DNA of 61,991 bases from DATKRB01 sp036501425 (GTDB lineage: Bacteria; Actinomycetota; Acidimicrobiia; Acidimicrobiales; RAAP-2), in contig DASYAI010000012.1 in NCBI GenBank assembly GCA_036501425.1, positions 1-61,991 of the forward strand, in the 5' to 3' direction. Position 1 is the stretch's first letter. Every line of letters begins with the position of its first letter. The position numbers were made by a program, and so were the translations under genes. The notes beneath the pieces were generated by a model. It made no database searches, was not told the DNA's origin, and saw only the letters and a program-made list of their open reading frames with translations. Shown here one piece after another: positions 8,838-20,265 of the stretch.

Positions 8838-8868
8838 GCTGATCCAAACGGGTCGCCGAGCGGGTGCG

Positions 8869-8896
8869 TTGACAGCTCTTCATGGGCCTGTAATGA
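8869..8896 (+). promoter_or_regulatory. Sigma-70-type promoter for the sulfate importer operon
   Basis: TTGACA at 8869-8874 and TAATGA at 8891-8896 are separated by 16 bases, a near-consensus housekeeping promoter that stands out in this GC-rich DNA. Transcription would begin near 8903 and leave a leader of about 115 bases before the substrate-binding protein gene. No Cys-rich leader peptide or known riboswitch was seen in that leader. Confidence 0.6.
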
Positions 8897-9019
8897 TGAC
8901 CCATCCAGTCATCTATGTAAGAGTCAGCGGTGCGCGCGCATTCATCGGAGGACTAGCGGCCACCGACATCGATCGTGGCCACTGAGGGGGACGCGCCACG
9001 AAGGGGAGGAACCAGCCAG

Positions 9020-10120
9020 ATGACCTCATCAGGATGTCGACGCGGAGCGGGCACCGGGGCAACCGGTCGTCGGGCGGGTGCCGGTGGCCGCACGCGCTCG
9101 CTGCTCCTCGCGGCCAGCGCCATGCTCGCCACGGGCACCGCGATGATCGGCGGCGCCCTGCCGGCGAGCGCCGCGAGCGCACCTTCGGGCACCGTGAACC
9201 TGGTCGCCTACTCGGTCCCCTCCCCCGCCTACGCCGTCCAGATCAAGGCGTTCAACAAGACCAAGCAGGGCAAGAACGTCACGTTCTCCCAGTCCTACGG
9301 GCCGTCGGGCAGCCAGGCCAAGGCCATCGTCGCCGGTCAGCCCGCTGACGTCGTCAACTTCGCCTCCGCCACCGACATGGAGACACTGCTGGCAGCCAAC
9401 CTGGTGGCGCCCAACTGGGCCTTCGACCCGACCACGAAGGGCATGGTGACCGACTCGGTCGTCGTGCTGGTGGTGCCCAAGGGAAATCCGGACCACGTCA
9501 AGACCTGGGCCGACCTGTCGAAGCCCGGCGTACGGATCTTCACCCCGAACCCCTTCAGCTCGGGATCGGCCCGCTGGAACATCATGGCCGCGTACGGGGC
9601 GGAGCTGAAGCTGGGCAAGTCCACCGCCCAGGCCCAGAGCTACCTGGGCCAGCTCCTCAAGAACACCGTCGTCCAGTCGTCCTCGGCCGCCAACGAGCTG
9701 CAGGCCTTCCTCGCCGACGAGGGCTCCAACAAGAGTGACGTCTTTTTGGACTACGAGTCCGACGCCATCCAAGCCATCCACGCCGGGACCCAGATCAGTT
9801 ACGTCGTTCCCAAGCAGACCATCCTCATCGAGAACCCGATCGCCGTGACGACCGACGCGAAGAACCCGACCGCCGCCAAGGCCTTCGTGAACTACCTGCT
9901 GTCGGCCCCGGCGCAGAAAGAATGGGCGAAGCTGGGCTACCGGCCGGTGCTCCCTTCGGTGGCCGCGGCGACCAAGAAGAGCTTCCCCCAGCCGGCCCAA
10001 CTGTTCACGATCGCCTCGTTCGGTGGCTGGGACCAGGTGAACAATGAGTTCTTCTCCACGTCGAGCTCGTCACCCGGCATCGTGACGAAGATCGAGAGCA
10101 ACCTCGGCCAGACGACGTAG
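9020..10120 (+). CDS. Sulfate/thiosulfate ABC transporter substrate-binding protein
   Basis: A 366-residue exported protein. It starts with a basic stretch and a hydrophobic signal segment ending GALPASAASA, so it is secreted or anchored outside the membrane. The mature part matches the CysP/Sbp family: VNLVAYSVPSPAY, FSQSYGPSGSQAKAI, GQPADVVNFA and VRIFTPNPFSSGSARWN, the last being the oxyanion-binding region. It captures sulfate (possibly thiosulfate) for the CysTWA channel encoded next. ATG at 9020 is preceded by AAGGGGAGGA at a good distance; an in-frame GTG at 8975 is less likely. Confidence 0.92.
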   Translation: MTSSGCRRGAGTGATGRRAGAGGRTRSLLLAASAMLATGTAMIGGALPASAASAPSGTVNLVAYSVPSPAYAVQIKAFNKTKQGKNVTFSQSYGPSGSQAKAIVAGQPADVVNFASATDMETLLAANLVAPNWAFDPTTKGMVTDSVVVLVVPKGNPDHVKTWADLSKPGVRIFTPNPFSSGSARWNIMAAYGAELKLGKSTAQAQSYLGQLLKNTVVQSSSAANELQAFLADEGSNKSDVFLDYESDAIQAIHAGTQISYVVPKQTILIENPIAVTTDAKNPTAAKAFVNYLLSAPAQKEWAKLGYRPVLPSVAAATKKSFPQPAQLFTIASFGGWDQVNNEFFSTSSSSPGIVTKIESNLGQTT

Positions 10121-10138
10121 GACGCGCTCGAGCGGGCC

Positions 10139-11005
10139 ATGAGCGTCCACATCGAATCCCCGCCGGCGGAGCTCGCCCCCCGACCGCTCGGCGGAAACGC
10201 CGCTCGGATCGGCCGGGCCGCCGTGCGGCGAGCTCCGGGACCGGGCGTCGCCGCCATCTATCTCTCCCTAATCGTCCTCGTCCCGCTGGGCACGTTGTTC
10301 TCCAACGCGTTCACCGGCGGCTTCTCGACCATGTGGGCCGAGATCACCAACCGCCAGACCGTCGCCTCGATCCGGTTGGTGCTCTTGTGCTCGCTGGCGG
10401 TGGTTGTGGTGAACACCGTGCTCGGCACGGTGGTCGCCTGGCAGCTGGTGCGCGACCGGTTCGTCCTGAACCGGCTGATCTCGGCGGTCGTCGACCTGCC
10501 GTTCGCCCTCCCGACGATCGTGGCGGGCGTCACCCTGCTCAGCCTCTACGGCCCCGGAAGCCCCTTCCACCTCAACGCGGCGTTCAGCCGCTGGTCGATC
10601 CTGCTGGCACTCTCCTTCGTCACGCTCCCCTTTTCGGTGCGAAGCGTCCAACCGGTGCTCGCCGCCCTTGATCGGGAGACCGAGGAGGCCGCGGCGTCGC
10701 TCGGCGCGTCCACCTTGACCACGTTCCGCCGCATCACGCTGCCCAGCCTCGCCCCGGCCCTGCTGACCGGGGCCGGTCTGGCGTTCGCCCGGGCGTTGGG
10801 CGAGTACGGCTCGATCTCGCTCATCTCGGGGAACGTCCCGTTCAAGACCGAGGTTGCCTCGGTCCGGATCTACGGGCTCATCGAGAGCAACAACCTTCCC
10901 GCCGCCGCCGCCACGTCGCTCGCCCTGTCGGTCATCACGATCCTCGTGCTGACGGTCTTCTCCTTCCTGCGCCGGCGCTTCGTGCTGAAGGAGGCGTCCG
11001 GGTGA
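10139..11005 (+). CDS. cysT: Sulfate ABC transporter permease CysT
   Basis: A 288-residue inner-membrane permease with about six helices. The EAA loop that docks onto the ATPase is present as EEAAASLGASTLTTFRRITLP, followed by the LGEYGSISLISGN segment characteristic of CysT/CysU. It forms a heterodimeric channel with CysW. The gene starts 18 bases after the binding protein stop and overlaps cysW by four bases (GTGA), so it belongs to a tight operon in the order binding protein, cysT, cysW, cysA. Confidence 0.93.
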   Translation: MSVHIESPPAELAPRPLGGNAARIGRAAVRRAPGPGVAAIYLSLIVLVPLGTLFSNAFTGGFSTMWAEITNRQTVASIRLVLLCSLAVVVVNTVLGTVVAWQLVRDRFVLNRLISAVVDLPFALPTIVAGVTLLSLYGPGSPFHLNAAFSRWSILLALSFVTLPFSVRSVQPVLAALDRETEEAAASLGASTLTTFRRITLPSLAPALLTGAGLAFARALGEYGSISLISGNVPFKTEVASVRIYGLIESNNLPAAAATSLALSVITILVLTVFSFLRRRFVLKEASG

Positions 11006-11811
11006 GCCGGTACGTCACCCGCTACGGGATCCGCGCCGTCGCCACCCTCTACGTCGGCCTGCTCGTCGGGGTGCCGGTGGGTTCGGTGTTCTTCCGGGCG
11101 CTGCGACCGGGACTCGACTCGTTCTGGTCCCAGATCACCACCCCTCCGGCGGTGCACGCGCTGGTCCTCACGCTGGAGGTCGGCGCGCTGGCGGTGGCGC
11201 TCAACACCGCCTTCGGCCTGGCGGCGGCGCTCATCTTGGCTCGCCACCGGTTCCCCGGGGCCGCCCTGGTCGAAGCGCTGATCGACTTGCCGCTCTCCAT
11301 CTCCCCCGTGGTCGCCGGGCTGGCGCTCCTCCTCTGCTACTCCTCGACCCAGGGGCTCCTCGGTCCCTTCCTCTCGCGCCACGGCATCGAGGTGCTGTTC
11401 TCCTTCCCGAGCATCGTGATGGCCTGCGCCTTCGTGTCGCTGCCCTACGTGGTCCGCGAGGTCCAGCCGGTGCTGATCGAGCTGGGCACCGATCAGGAGC
11501 AAGCGGCCGAGACCCTCGGTGCCGGGCCCTTCGCGATCTTCTGGCGGATCACCCTTCCGTCGATCCGCTGGGCGCTCGCCTACGGGGTCCTGCTCACCAC
11601 GGCGAGGGTCCTCGGCGAGTTCGGGGCGGTGGCCGTCGTGTCGGGGAGTATCTTGGACAAGACGCAGACGCTCACCTTGTACGTCGACTCGGAGTTCACC
11701 AACTTCAATTCGGCCGGGGCTTACGCCGGCGCCCTCCTCATCGCCGTGATCTCGATGGCCGTCCTGGCCGCCCTCAGCGTGAGCCAGTCGCGCGAGCGAC
11801 AAGTGCTGTGA
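11002..11811 (+). CDS. cysW: Sulfate ABC transporter permease CysW
   Basis: A 269-residue membrane permease, partner of CysT. The EAA motif appears as QEQAAETLGAGPFAIFWRI and is followed by RVLGEFGAVAVVSGSI, the CysW form of the conserved segment. The GTG start at 11002 overlaps the cysT stop, and the cysW stop overlaps the GTG of cysA, giving coupled translation of the whole channel. Predicted helices cover nearly all of the protein. Confidence 0.93.
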   Translation: MSRYVTRYGIRAVATLYVGLLVGVPVGSVFFRALRPGLDSFWSQITTPPAVHALVLTLEVGALAVALNTAFGLAAALILARHRFPGAALVEALIDLPLSISPVVAGLALLLCYSSTQGLLGPFLSRHGIEVLFSFPSIVMACAFVSLPYVVREVQPVLIELGTDQEQAAETLGAGPFAIFWRITLPSIRWALAYGVLLTTARVLGEFGAVAVVSGSILDKTQTLTLYVDSEFTNFNSAGAYAGALLIAVISMAVLAALSVSQSRERQVL

Positions 11812-12803
11812 GCATCGAGGTTCGTTCGCTGTCCAAGCGCTTCGGCCAGGTCCGGGCGCTCGAGGACGTGAGCTTCGAGGTGCCGGCCGGCTCGTTGATG
11901 GCGCTGCTGGGCCCGAGCGGCGGCGGCAAGTCCACCGTGCTGCGGCTGATCACCGGTCTGGAGGTGCCCGACTCGGGAACGGTCGTCATCGACGGCGTCG
12001 ACGTCACCCACGTGCCGGTGCGCTCGAGGGGCATCGGTTTCTGCTTCCAGCACTACGCACCGTTCCGGCACATGACGGTGTGGCAGAACGTGGCCTTCGG
12101 CTTGAAGGTTCGGCGGCGCCCCAAGGCCGAGATCGCCGCCCGGGTGCAGGAGCTGCTCGAGCTAGTCCGACTGGACGAGCTGGCCGCCCGCTACCCCTCG
12201 CAGCTGTCCGGGGGTCAGCGCCAACGCATGGCCCTCGCCCGCGCCCTCGCCGTCGAGCCGAAGGTCCTGCTGCTCGACGAGCCCTTCGGCGCCCTCGACG
12301 CCCAGGTGCGCAAGGAGCTCCGGACGTGGCTCCGCGAGCTGGTCGAACGGGTCAAGGTGACCACCGTGCTCGTCACCCACGACCAAGAGGAGGCGATGGA
12401 GGTCGCCGACCAGATCGCCATCATCCACGGCGGCCGGCTCGAGCAGGTGGGCACGCCCGCCGAGTGCTACGACCACCCGGCGAACGAATTCGTCCTCACG
12501 TTCCTGGGTTCGGCCACCCGTCACGACGGGTTCTGGGTCCGGCCCCACGACCTGATCCTGACCAGGGACGACGCGGGCAACGGCCCCGGCGTCCGGCAGG
12601 GCCGCGTCACGCGGATCACCCGCCTGGGATTCGAAGCGCGGGTCGAGGTCACCCTCGAGGACGAGAGCACCACGGTCGTCCAACTGCCCCGGCGCGAGCT
12701 GGACCGGCTCGAGGTCGAGCGCGGCGACCGGGTGTCCGTGGCCCTCGGTTCGCCCGTACCCATCGGCGACGTCGGGACGGCGCAACCGGTCGACCAGCGC
12801 TAG
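11808..12803 (+). CDS. cysA: Sulfate ABC transporter ATP-binding protein CysA
   Basis: A 331-residue ATPase that powers sulfate import. Walker A GPSGGGKST is at about 35-42, the Q-loop is FCFQHYAPF, the signature is LSGGQRQRMALARA, Walker B is VLLLDEPFGALDA, and the switch histidine is in VTHDQEEAMEVAD. A C-terminal TOBE-like domain (about 240-325) follows, as in CysA proteins. The GTG start overlaps the cysW stop by four bases. It is the last gene of the operon and converges with thiC, with only 41 bases between the stops. Confidence 0.93.
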   Translation: MSIEVRSLSKRFGQVRALEDVSFEVPAGSLMALLGPSGGGKSTVLRLITGLEVPDSGTVVIDGVDVTHVPVRSRGIGFCFQHYAPFRHMTVWQNVAFGLKVRRRPKAEIAARVQELLELVRLDELAARYPSQLSGGQRQRMALARALAVEPKVLLLDEPFGALDAQVRKELRTWLRELVERVKVTTVLVTHDQEEAMEVADQIAIIHGGRLEQVGTPAECYDHPANEFVLTFLGSATRHDGFWVRPHDLILTRDDAGNGPGVRQGRVTRITRLGFEARVEVTLEDESTTVVQLPRRELDRLEVERGDRVSVALGSPVPIGDVGTAQPVDQR

Positions 12804-12844
12804 GGGCAGCGTCCGGACCGCGATCGGGCTCCCGCGTCAGCCCG

Positions 12845-14611
<1,767 letters not shown>

Positions 14612-14616
14612 GAGCC

Positions 14617-14703
14617 CTCCCTTCGCCGGCATTACCCGGAGCAGGTTCGACGGTCGGCGCCGGTCAGGCACCCTCTCAGCCCGGTCCATCCGAGCTCCCG
14701 TGG
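14617..14703 (-). promoter_or_regulatory. TPP (THI-box) riboswitch
   Basis: Read on the minus strand, the leader contains ACGGGAGCTC, the core CTGAGAGGGTGCC, ACCGTCGAACCTG and the 3' element GGGTAATGCCGGCGAAGGGA. These are the conserved parts of the thiamin pyrophosphate aptamer in order. It ends about five bases before the thiC start and includes the likely ribosome-binding site, so binding of TPP probably blocks translation initiation. Confidence 0.95.
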
Positions 14704-14755
14704 AGTCAGTGTCGCACACCGCCGGCCGGCGCGCCGCCCGGCCGGCGGAGCGTCC

Positions 14756-16015
14756 TCAGGTGGCCGGGGGCGTACCGCTGCCCGGGATGAGCTTCCCGCA
14801 GAACGGCTTGCCGCTCTTGGGGTACGGGACGAACTTGTTGTTGACGAACTGGGTGTACGTCGAGCACTCCGTCGCAGGAGCCACGCCGAAGTGCACGAAG
14901 GAGACCGCAGCGGGAAGCAGACCGTCGTCCGTCCAGCCCGTCACCTGGCGGAGGTTGGTGATCAGTGATTGGCGGGTCGGGTTCTTGCCGGCGACCTGCA
15001 GGCCTTCGATGACCAGGTTCGCCACCTCCCAGCCCGAGGACGTCGCCAGGTCCGGGACTCCCCCGGCGTAGGAGGGGTCATATTTCTTCAGTCCGGCGAG
15101 CATCGCCTTTCCACCGGGCGTCGAGTAGTTGCCGCCGACGAAGTACGCACCCTTGGCAGCCGCCTCGTCGGCCGAGCTCGCGTAGATCTGGTTGTCCGGC
15201 CCGGCCGCGTAGACGAGCTTGACGTCGGTCAACCCCTGCTGGCGGAGCGCGGTGGACATCGCGAGGCTCGAGGAGAGCACGCACGAGCACTCGGCGGCAT
15301 CGCACCCCGCGGTCTTGAAGCCGAGGGCATAGGTGGTGAAGCTCACTGCTCCGAGCGGCACGACGTAGTCGTCGCAGACCGACAGCCCGTCCTTGGCCAT
15401 GTCGTCCTTGAACGGGTTGATGCCGGACGTCGACGACGGGGTGTTCGAGGCGACGAAGCTGACCTTTTTGGCCCCCAGGGACTTCCAGAACCCGCCGTCG
15501 GTGTACCCGGGGATGCTGGGAGAATCGTTCCCGCTGAAGGCGAACATGTTGGTGTTCGGCTGCTCGTACCACTCCGGACCGTCGACCGGGTAGCCGAGTA
15601 CGGGGACGCCCGCCTGGTTGAGATACGGCGCCCCGCCGAAGAGCAGCGCGCTGTCGGGCGCCACCAGGAACGCCCCCTGGGTCTGCACCAGGTCCTTGGC
15701 CGCGGTCTCGGCCCCGCTGGGTGACGAGGTCGTATCAGCCACGGTCCACGTGATCTTGCGACCGTTCACGCCCCCGGCCGCGTTGATCTGCTTGAAGCGC
15801 GCTTCGATGGCCTGGGGGGCATCTTGGAACGTCGAGGCGGCCGGTCCGGTCAGGTCTCCCAGGATGCCCACCTTGACCGTGGTCGCAGTCACACCGGGGG
15901 CGCTGGCCGAGGCCGCACCGGCACTCGGGATGCTCAGCAATCCGAACCCCAGCAGCAGCGCGCCCAGCGAGCTGGCCGCGATACGGACCCGACGAATTAC
16001 GGACTCACGTCGCAC
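14756..16015 (-). CDS. Branched-chain-type ABC substrate-binding protein (Peripla_BP_6), orphan
   Basis: A 419-residue secreted binding protein. The chosen GTG at 16015 follows a GGGGGG tract and gives a basic start plus signal peptide ending PSAGAASASA. The mature protein begins VKVGILGDLTGPAAS, continues with the family segment AIEARFKQINAAGGVNGRK and ends KPFCGKLIPG, keeping two lobes of the LivJ-like fold. The ligand could be an amino acid, amide, urea or aromatic. No permease or ATPase genes lie nearby. A related orphan protein is encoded at 39608-40870 and shares a closing CGKL element after a Lys-Pro-aromatic. Upstream in-frame starts would disrupt the signal peptide. Confidence 0.85.
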   Translation of the reverse strand: MRRESVIRRVRIAASSLGALLLGFGLLSIPSAGAASASAPGVTATTVKVGILGDLTGPAASTFQDAPQAIEARFKQINAAGGVNGRKITWTVADTTSSPSGAETAAKDLVQTQGAFLVAPDSALLFGGAPYLNQAGVPVLGYPVDGPEWYEQPNTNMFAFSGNDSPSIPGYTDGGFWKSLGAKKVSFVASNTPSSTSGINPFKDDMAKDGLSVCDDYVVPLGAVSFTTYALGFKTAGCDAAECSCVLSSSLAMSTALRQQGLTDVKLVYAAGPDNQIYASSADEAAAKGAYFVGGNYSTPGGKAMLAGLKKYDPSYAGGVPDLATSSGWEVANLVIEGLQVAGKNPTRQSLITNLRQVTGWTDDGLLPAAVSFVHFGVAPATECSTYTQFVNNKFVPYPKSGKPFCGKLIPGSGTPPAT

Positions 16016-16601
16016 GTTTCCCCCCGTCGTCAGAACCCCCGTGCTGCCCCTGGCGCATGCCCGAACCAGCGCAACGACGCAAGGGTAAACCTTTCGTAAC
16101 CCGCTGTCTACAAGTTTCACCTCATCGCAGTACGGGTGTCGCGGCGCCAGGGCGCCCACGGCGACCCGGTGGTGCTCCGTCGGACCCGCCGGAGCACGGA
16201 CGCGACCACCTTCGGGCTCGTCACCAGTCCCGTGCAGCCCGCCTGGTTCACCGAGCGTTGCATCGGGAACGGCTAGCGCGACAACGCGAGGAGGGACGTT
16301 ATCGTTTCCGAGCGCGGCTCCGCCCGGGCTGGGCGCGAGCGGGATGGTGGGCCCCGGTCAGGCGCCGGGCGCGACTCAGGCCGGCAGGAGACGGCTCCCC
16401 GCCACGAGGCCCTCGTACATCTCGGAAAACCCGGCGTCGCTCGTCGTTCCTGCGGTCCCGACCCCAGGTTTCCCTCCAACCGATCCGACCATGGCACGCC
16501 CTTCTCCCTCGCTGGGTGAGCAACTCTGATCAAAACCATCGGATTTGTCAAGAAATAGGTGGTGGGACCGGGCTGCGTGGGACGGGCGGCGTGACCGGGC
16601 C
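16016..16601. other. Gap of about 585 bases without a supported gene
   Basis: Between the binding protein start and the aldo/keto reductase stop I see no convincing gene. On the plus strand an open segment ending TFGLVTSPVQPAWFTERC is followed by a stop near 16278, and on the minus strand a 38-codon frame beginning MVGSVGGKPGVG ends at 16376. Neither matches a family I know. The stretch may hold decayed coding sequence as well as the promoter of the binding protein gene. Confidence 0.4.
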
Positions 16602-17588
<987 letters not shown>

Positions 17589-17723
17589 GCCTCCTCCTTC
17601 GACTGTCCCACAGCTGCGGATCGCCCGCACCAGTCTTACCCCCGGAGCGTCGACGATCCGACGGCCCCGAGGGTCACCGGTGCTGCTGGAGGCCCGACCT
17701 CGCCGATCCGAGGGCGGCCGCCG

Positions 17724-18605
17724 TCACGAGGGAGGAACGTCGGGGCCCGCCCCGTCCCCGAACACGACCGGCACCTCGAACGCCGCCCGGCGAGCCGCCC
17801 GGCGAAAGGTGGCCAGCATGGCGGGGCCGACGAGCAGGATGGCCAGGACGTCGGTGACGGCCCGACCGGTGTCCCATCCGAGCGAGGTCGTCCCGTCGAA
17901 GACCAGGTACCGCTCGACGTTGGTGGCAAACGAGGCACCGGGCAGGTAGGAGATCGTGCTGTGGGGGTCCAGAGCGAAGGGCCAGAAGGACAGGTTCAGC
18001 ATGAACCCGAAGAAGTAGCCGGCGAAGGCTCCGTAGAGGGCCAGCAGCACCACCTCGCGGCGGCCGGTCGCCGGCGGGAGGAGGCCGGCGAACAACCCCA
18101 CCCAGGCGCAGCCGAACATCTGGTAGGGCATCCAGGGCCCCACCCCGCTCGTGAGCAGGGCCGAGGCGAACAGCGTGGTGCAGCCGAGCGTGAAGCCGAA
18201 CCCGGCACCGAACACCCGGCCGGCGATCACCAGGGTGAAGAGCTCCGTCTCGATGCCCGCCGTCCCGGCCCCCAGGGGGCGCAGTGCCGCGCCGACCGCC
18301 GACAGCACGCCGAGCATGGCGATGGCCTTGGCCTCGATGCCCCCGTCGGCCATTTCGGAGACCACGATCGCCAGGACCAGCACGAGGAGGGCGGCGAACA
18401 TCAACGGCGCCATCGCGCTGTCGCCGAAGGCGTGGGGCGCCACCACGAACGGCCACAGGAAGGCGACGAAGCCGACGAACGACGCCATGACGATGACCGC
18501 GCGCGAGCGCAGCCCCACCCGGATCGCCACCGCCGGCCGGCCGGCACGCGTGCCCGATGCCCGAGCCCTCGGCGTCACGGGACCCCGCCCGTCATAAGAG
18601 CTCAC
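17724..18605 (-). CDS. ECF transporter substrate-specific (S) component, probable cobalamin specificity
   Basis: A 293-residue membrane protein with a basic N-terminal tail (about 35 residues) and six or so helices. Features of S components of energy-coupling factor importers include IETELFTLVIAGRVFGAGFGFTLG, a GVGPWMPYQMFGCAWVG loop and YGAFAGYFFGFMLNLSFWP. It should bind a vitamin in the membrane and toggle to deliver it. The cobalamin riboswitch at the head of its operon argues for cobalamin or a corrinoid; sequence alone does not fix the ligand. Start is the GTG at 18603-18605, placed inside a 17-bp tandem repeat just after the ATPase gene. Confidence 0.85.
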   Translation of the reverse strand: MSSYDGRGPVTPRARASGTRAGRPAVAIRVGLRSRAVIVMASFVGFVAFLWPFVVAPHAFGDSAMAPLMFAALLVLVLAIVVSEMADGGIEAKAIAMLGVLSAVGAALRPLGAGTAGIETELFTLVIAGRVFGAGFGFTLGCTTLFASALLTSGVGPWMPYQMFGCAWVGLFAGLLPPATGRREVVLLALYGAFAGYFFGFMLNLSFWPFALDPHSTISYLPGASFATNVERYLVFDGTTSLGWDTGRAVTDVLAILLVGPAMLATFRRAARRAAFEVPVVFGDGAGPDVPPS

Positions 18606-18645
18606 CCGTCATCAGAGCTCACCCGTCATCAGAGCTCACCCGTCA
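18588..18645. repeat. 17-bp tandem repeat between the ATPase and S-component genes
   Basis: Read on the minus strand the unit is ATGACGGGTGAGCTCTG, present in three near-identical copies plus a fourth degenerate one. It begins inside the ATPase stop codon (TGA of the first ATGA) and ends inside the first codons of the S-component gene. Every copy carries an ATG and a GTG. Confidence 0.8.
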
Positions 18646-20265
18646 TTCGAGCCCCTCCACTGCCCTTCGCACCTGGTCGATGGTCAGGTACTCGAGGGGG
18701 GCGAGGATCTTGGCCACCTGGGGGGCGAACGCCGGCGAAGCCACCACCACGTCGGCCGTGGGCCCGTCGGCCACCAGCTCCCCCGCCGCCATGACCACCA
18801 CCCGGTCGGCCGCCGCCGCGACGAACTCGACGTCGTGGGTCGCGGCGACCACCGCGCGCCCCTCGGCAGCCAGCAGGTCCACCACGGCGACCAGGGACCG
18901 TTTGGCCGAATAGTCGAGGCCGCGGGTCGGCTCGTCGAGCAGGACGACGTCGGGCGCCCGGGCGAGCTGGGCCGCCAGGACGAGGGAGAGTCGCTGGCCT
19001 TCGGAGAGGTCACGGGGGTGGACCTCGTCGGGGATGCCGGGTGCCAGCCGGTCGAGCAGGGCGCGGGCGGCGCCCGACGGCGCCCCTGCCGCCTCGCGGT
19101 CGGCCTGCTCCAGCTCCTGGGCGACGGTGTCGAGGTAGAGCAGGTCGGCCGGGGTCTGGGGCACCAGCGCGACCAGTCTGTGGGCCTTGACCGCCGAGAG
19201 CGCCCTCGGGTCGGCACCGTCGACCTCCACGACGCCGCTCTGGCGCGGGCCCGAGCCCTGCAGCGCCCACAGGAGGGAGGACTTGCCCGAGCCGTTCCGC
19301 CCCATCAGGGCGGTCACCTCGCCCGGCCGCAGATCGAGGCTGACGCCCCGGACGGCCACGACCGCCCCGTAACGGACGACGACGTTGCGGGCCCGCAGCA
19401 CCGGGTCGCCGCCGGCCACCCTGGCCGCTCGCCGCGGGGCGGGTACCGGCCGGCCGGCGATGTCCTGGCGGAGCGGCCCGACCAGCCGGCGGGCGTCGCG
19501 CACCGAAAGGGCCACGGGCTTCCAGCCGGCCAGGCGCCCCAGTTCGACCACCGGGGGGGCGACCTTGGCCGAGGCGAGCATCGTGGCCGGCTCCCCGATC
19601 TCCGCCCCGCCATCGGCCCGCACCTCGATGACCCGGTCGGCGTACTGGACCACCCGCTCGAGGCGGTGCTCGGCCAGCAGCACGGTCACGCCCAGGTCGT
19701 GGACCAGACGGGTGATCGCCGCCAGGACCTCCTCGGCCGCCGTCGGGTCGAGGGCCGAGGTCGGTTCGTCCAAGACCAGGATCCGGGGGTGGGCGGTCAG
19801 CACCGAGCCGATGGCCACCCGCTGCTGCTGGCCGCCCGAAAGATCGACCAGCGGGCGGTCTCGCAGCTCGGCGATGCCGAGGAGGTCGAGCGTCTCCTCC
19901 ACCCGCTTGCGCATGACGTCGGGGGCGATGGCCAGCTGCTCCATCACGTAGGCCAGCTCCTCCTCCACCGTGTCGGTCACGAACCCCGACAGGGGGTCCT
20001 GCCCGACCACCCCCACCACGTCGGCCAGCTCCCGCGGCTTGTGCGTCCGGGTCTCGCGACCTCCGACCAGCACCCGTCCGGCCAGGGTGCCGCCGGTGAA
20101 ATGCGGGACCAGACCGCAGGCGGCACCCAGAAGGGTGGACTTGCCCACGCCGGTCCGCCCGACCACCAGGGCCAGCTCCCCTTCGGCGACCTGCAGGTTC
20201 ACGTTGCGCAGCACCGGCGCCTCGGCCCCGGCGTAGGTGACGGTCACCTGTTCGAAGGAGATCAT
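18643..20265 (-). CDS. ECF transporter ATPase, two ABC domains fused
   Basis: A 540-residue cytoplasmic protein made of two ABC ATPase domains, equivalent to EcfA plus EcfA'. Domain 1: Walker A GRTGVGKST at about 36-44, signature LSGGQ at 142-146, Walker B LVLDEP at 163-168. Domain 2: Walker A GRNGSGKSS at about 322-330, variant signature LSEGQ at 420-424, Walker B VVLLDEP at 440-446. A linker of about 50 residues joins them. It couples ATP hydrolysis to the T component. The ATG at 20263-20265 overlaps the T-component stop (ATGA). I chose this start because it directly precedes domain 1; the frame stays open far upstream by GC bias only. Confidence 0.92.
   Translation of the reverse strand: MISFEQVTVTYAGAEAPVLRNVNLQVAEGELALVVGRTGVGKSTLLGAACGLVPHFTGGTLAGRVLVGGRETRTHKPRELADVVGVVGQDPLSGFVTDTVEEELAYVMEQLAIAPDVMRKRVEETLDLLGIAELRDRPLVDLSGGQQQRVAIGSVLTAHPRILVLDEPTSALDPTAAEEVLAAITRLVHDLGVTVLLAEHRLERVVQYADRVIEVRADGGAEIGEPATMLASAKVAPPVVELGRLAGWKPVALSVRDARRLVGPLRQDIAGRPVPAPRRAARVAGGDPVLRARNVVVRYGAVVAVRGVSLDLRPGEVTALMGRNGSGKSSLLWALQGSGPRQSGVVEVDGADPRALSAVKAHRLVALVPQTPADLLYLDTVAQELEQADREAAGAPSGAARALLDRLAPGIPDEVHPRDLSEGQRLSLVLAAQLARAPDVVLLDEPTRGLDYSAKRSLVAVVDLLAAEGRAVVAATHDVEFVAAAADRVVVMAAGELVADGPTADVVVASPAFAPQVAKILAPLEYLTIDQVRRAVEGLE

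Noticed and set aside
8903..9019. Sulfur-responsive leader peptide or riboswitch before the sulfate importer
   Set aside because: A short GTG frame (eight codons to a TAG) exists but has no cysteine or methionine run, and no SAM-riboswitch core was found.
14612..14719. N-terminal extension of ThiC by 36 codons
   Set aside because: The extension translates the TPP riboswitch itself.
18588..18645. CRISPR-like array
   Set aside because: The 17-bp units are contiguous with no spacers.
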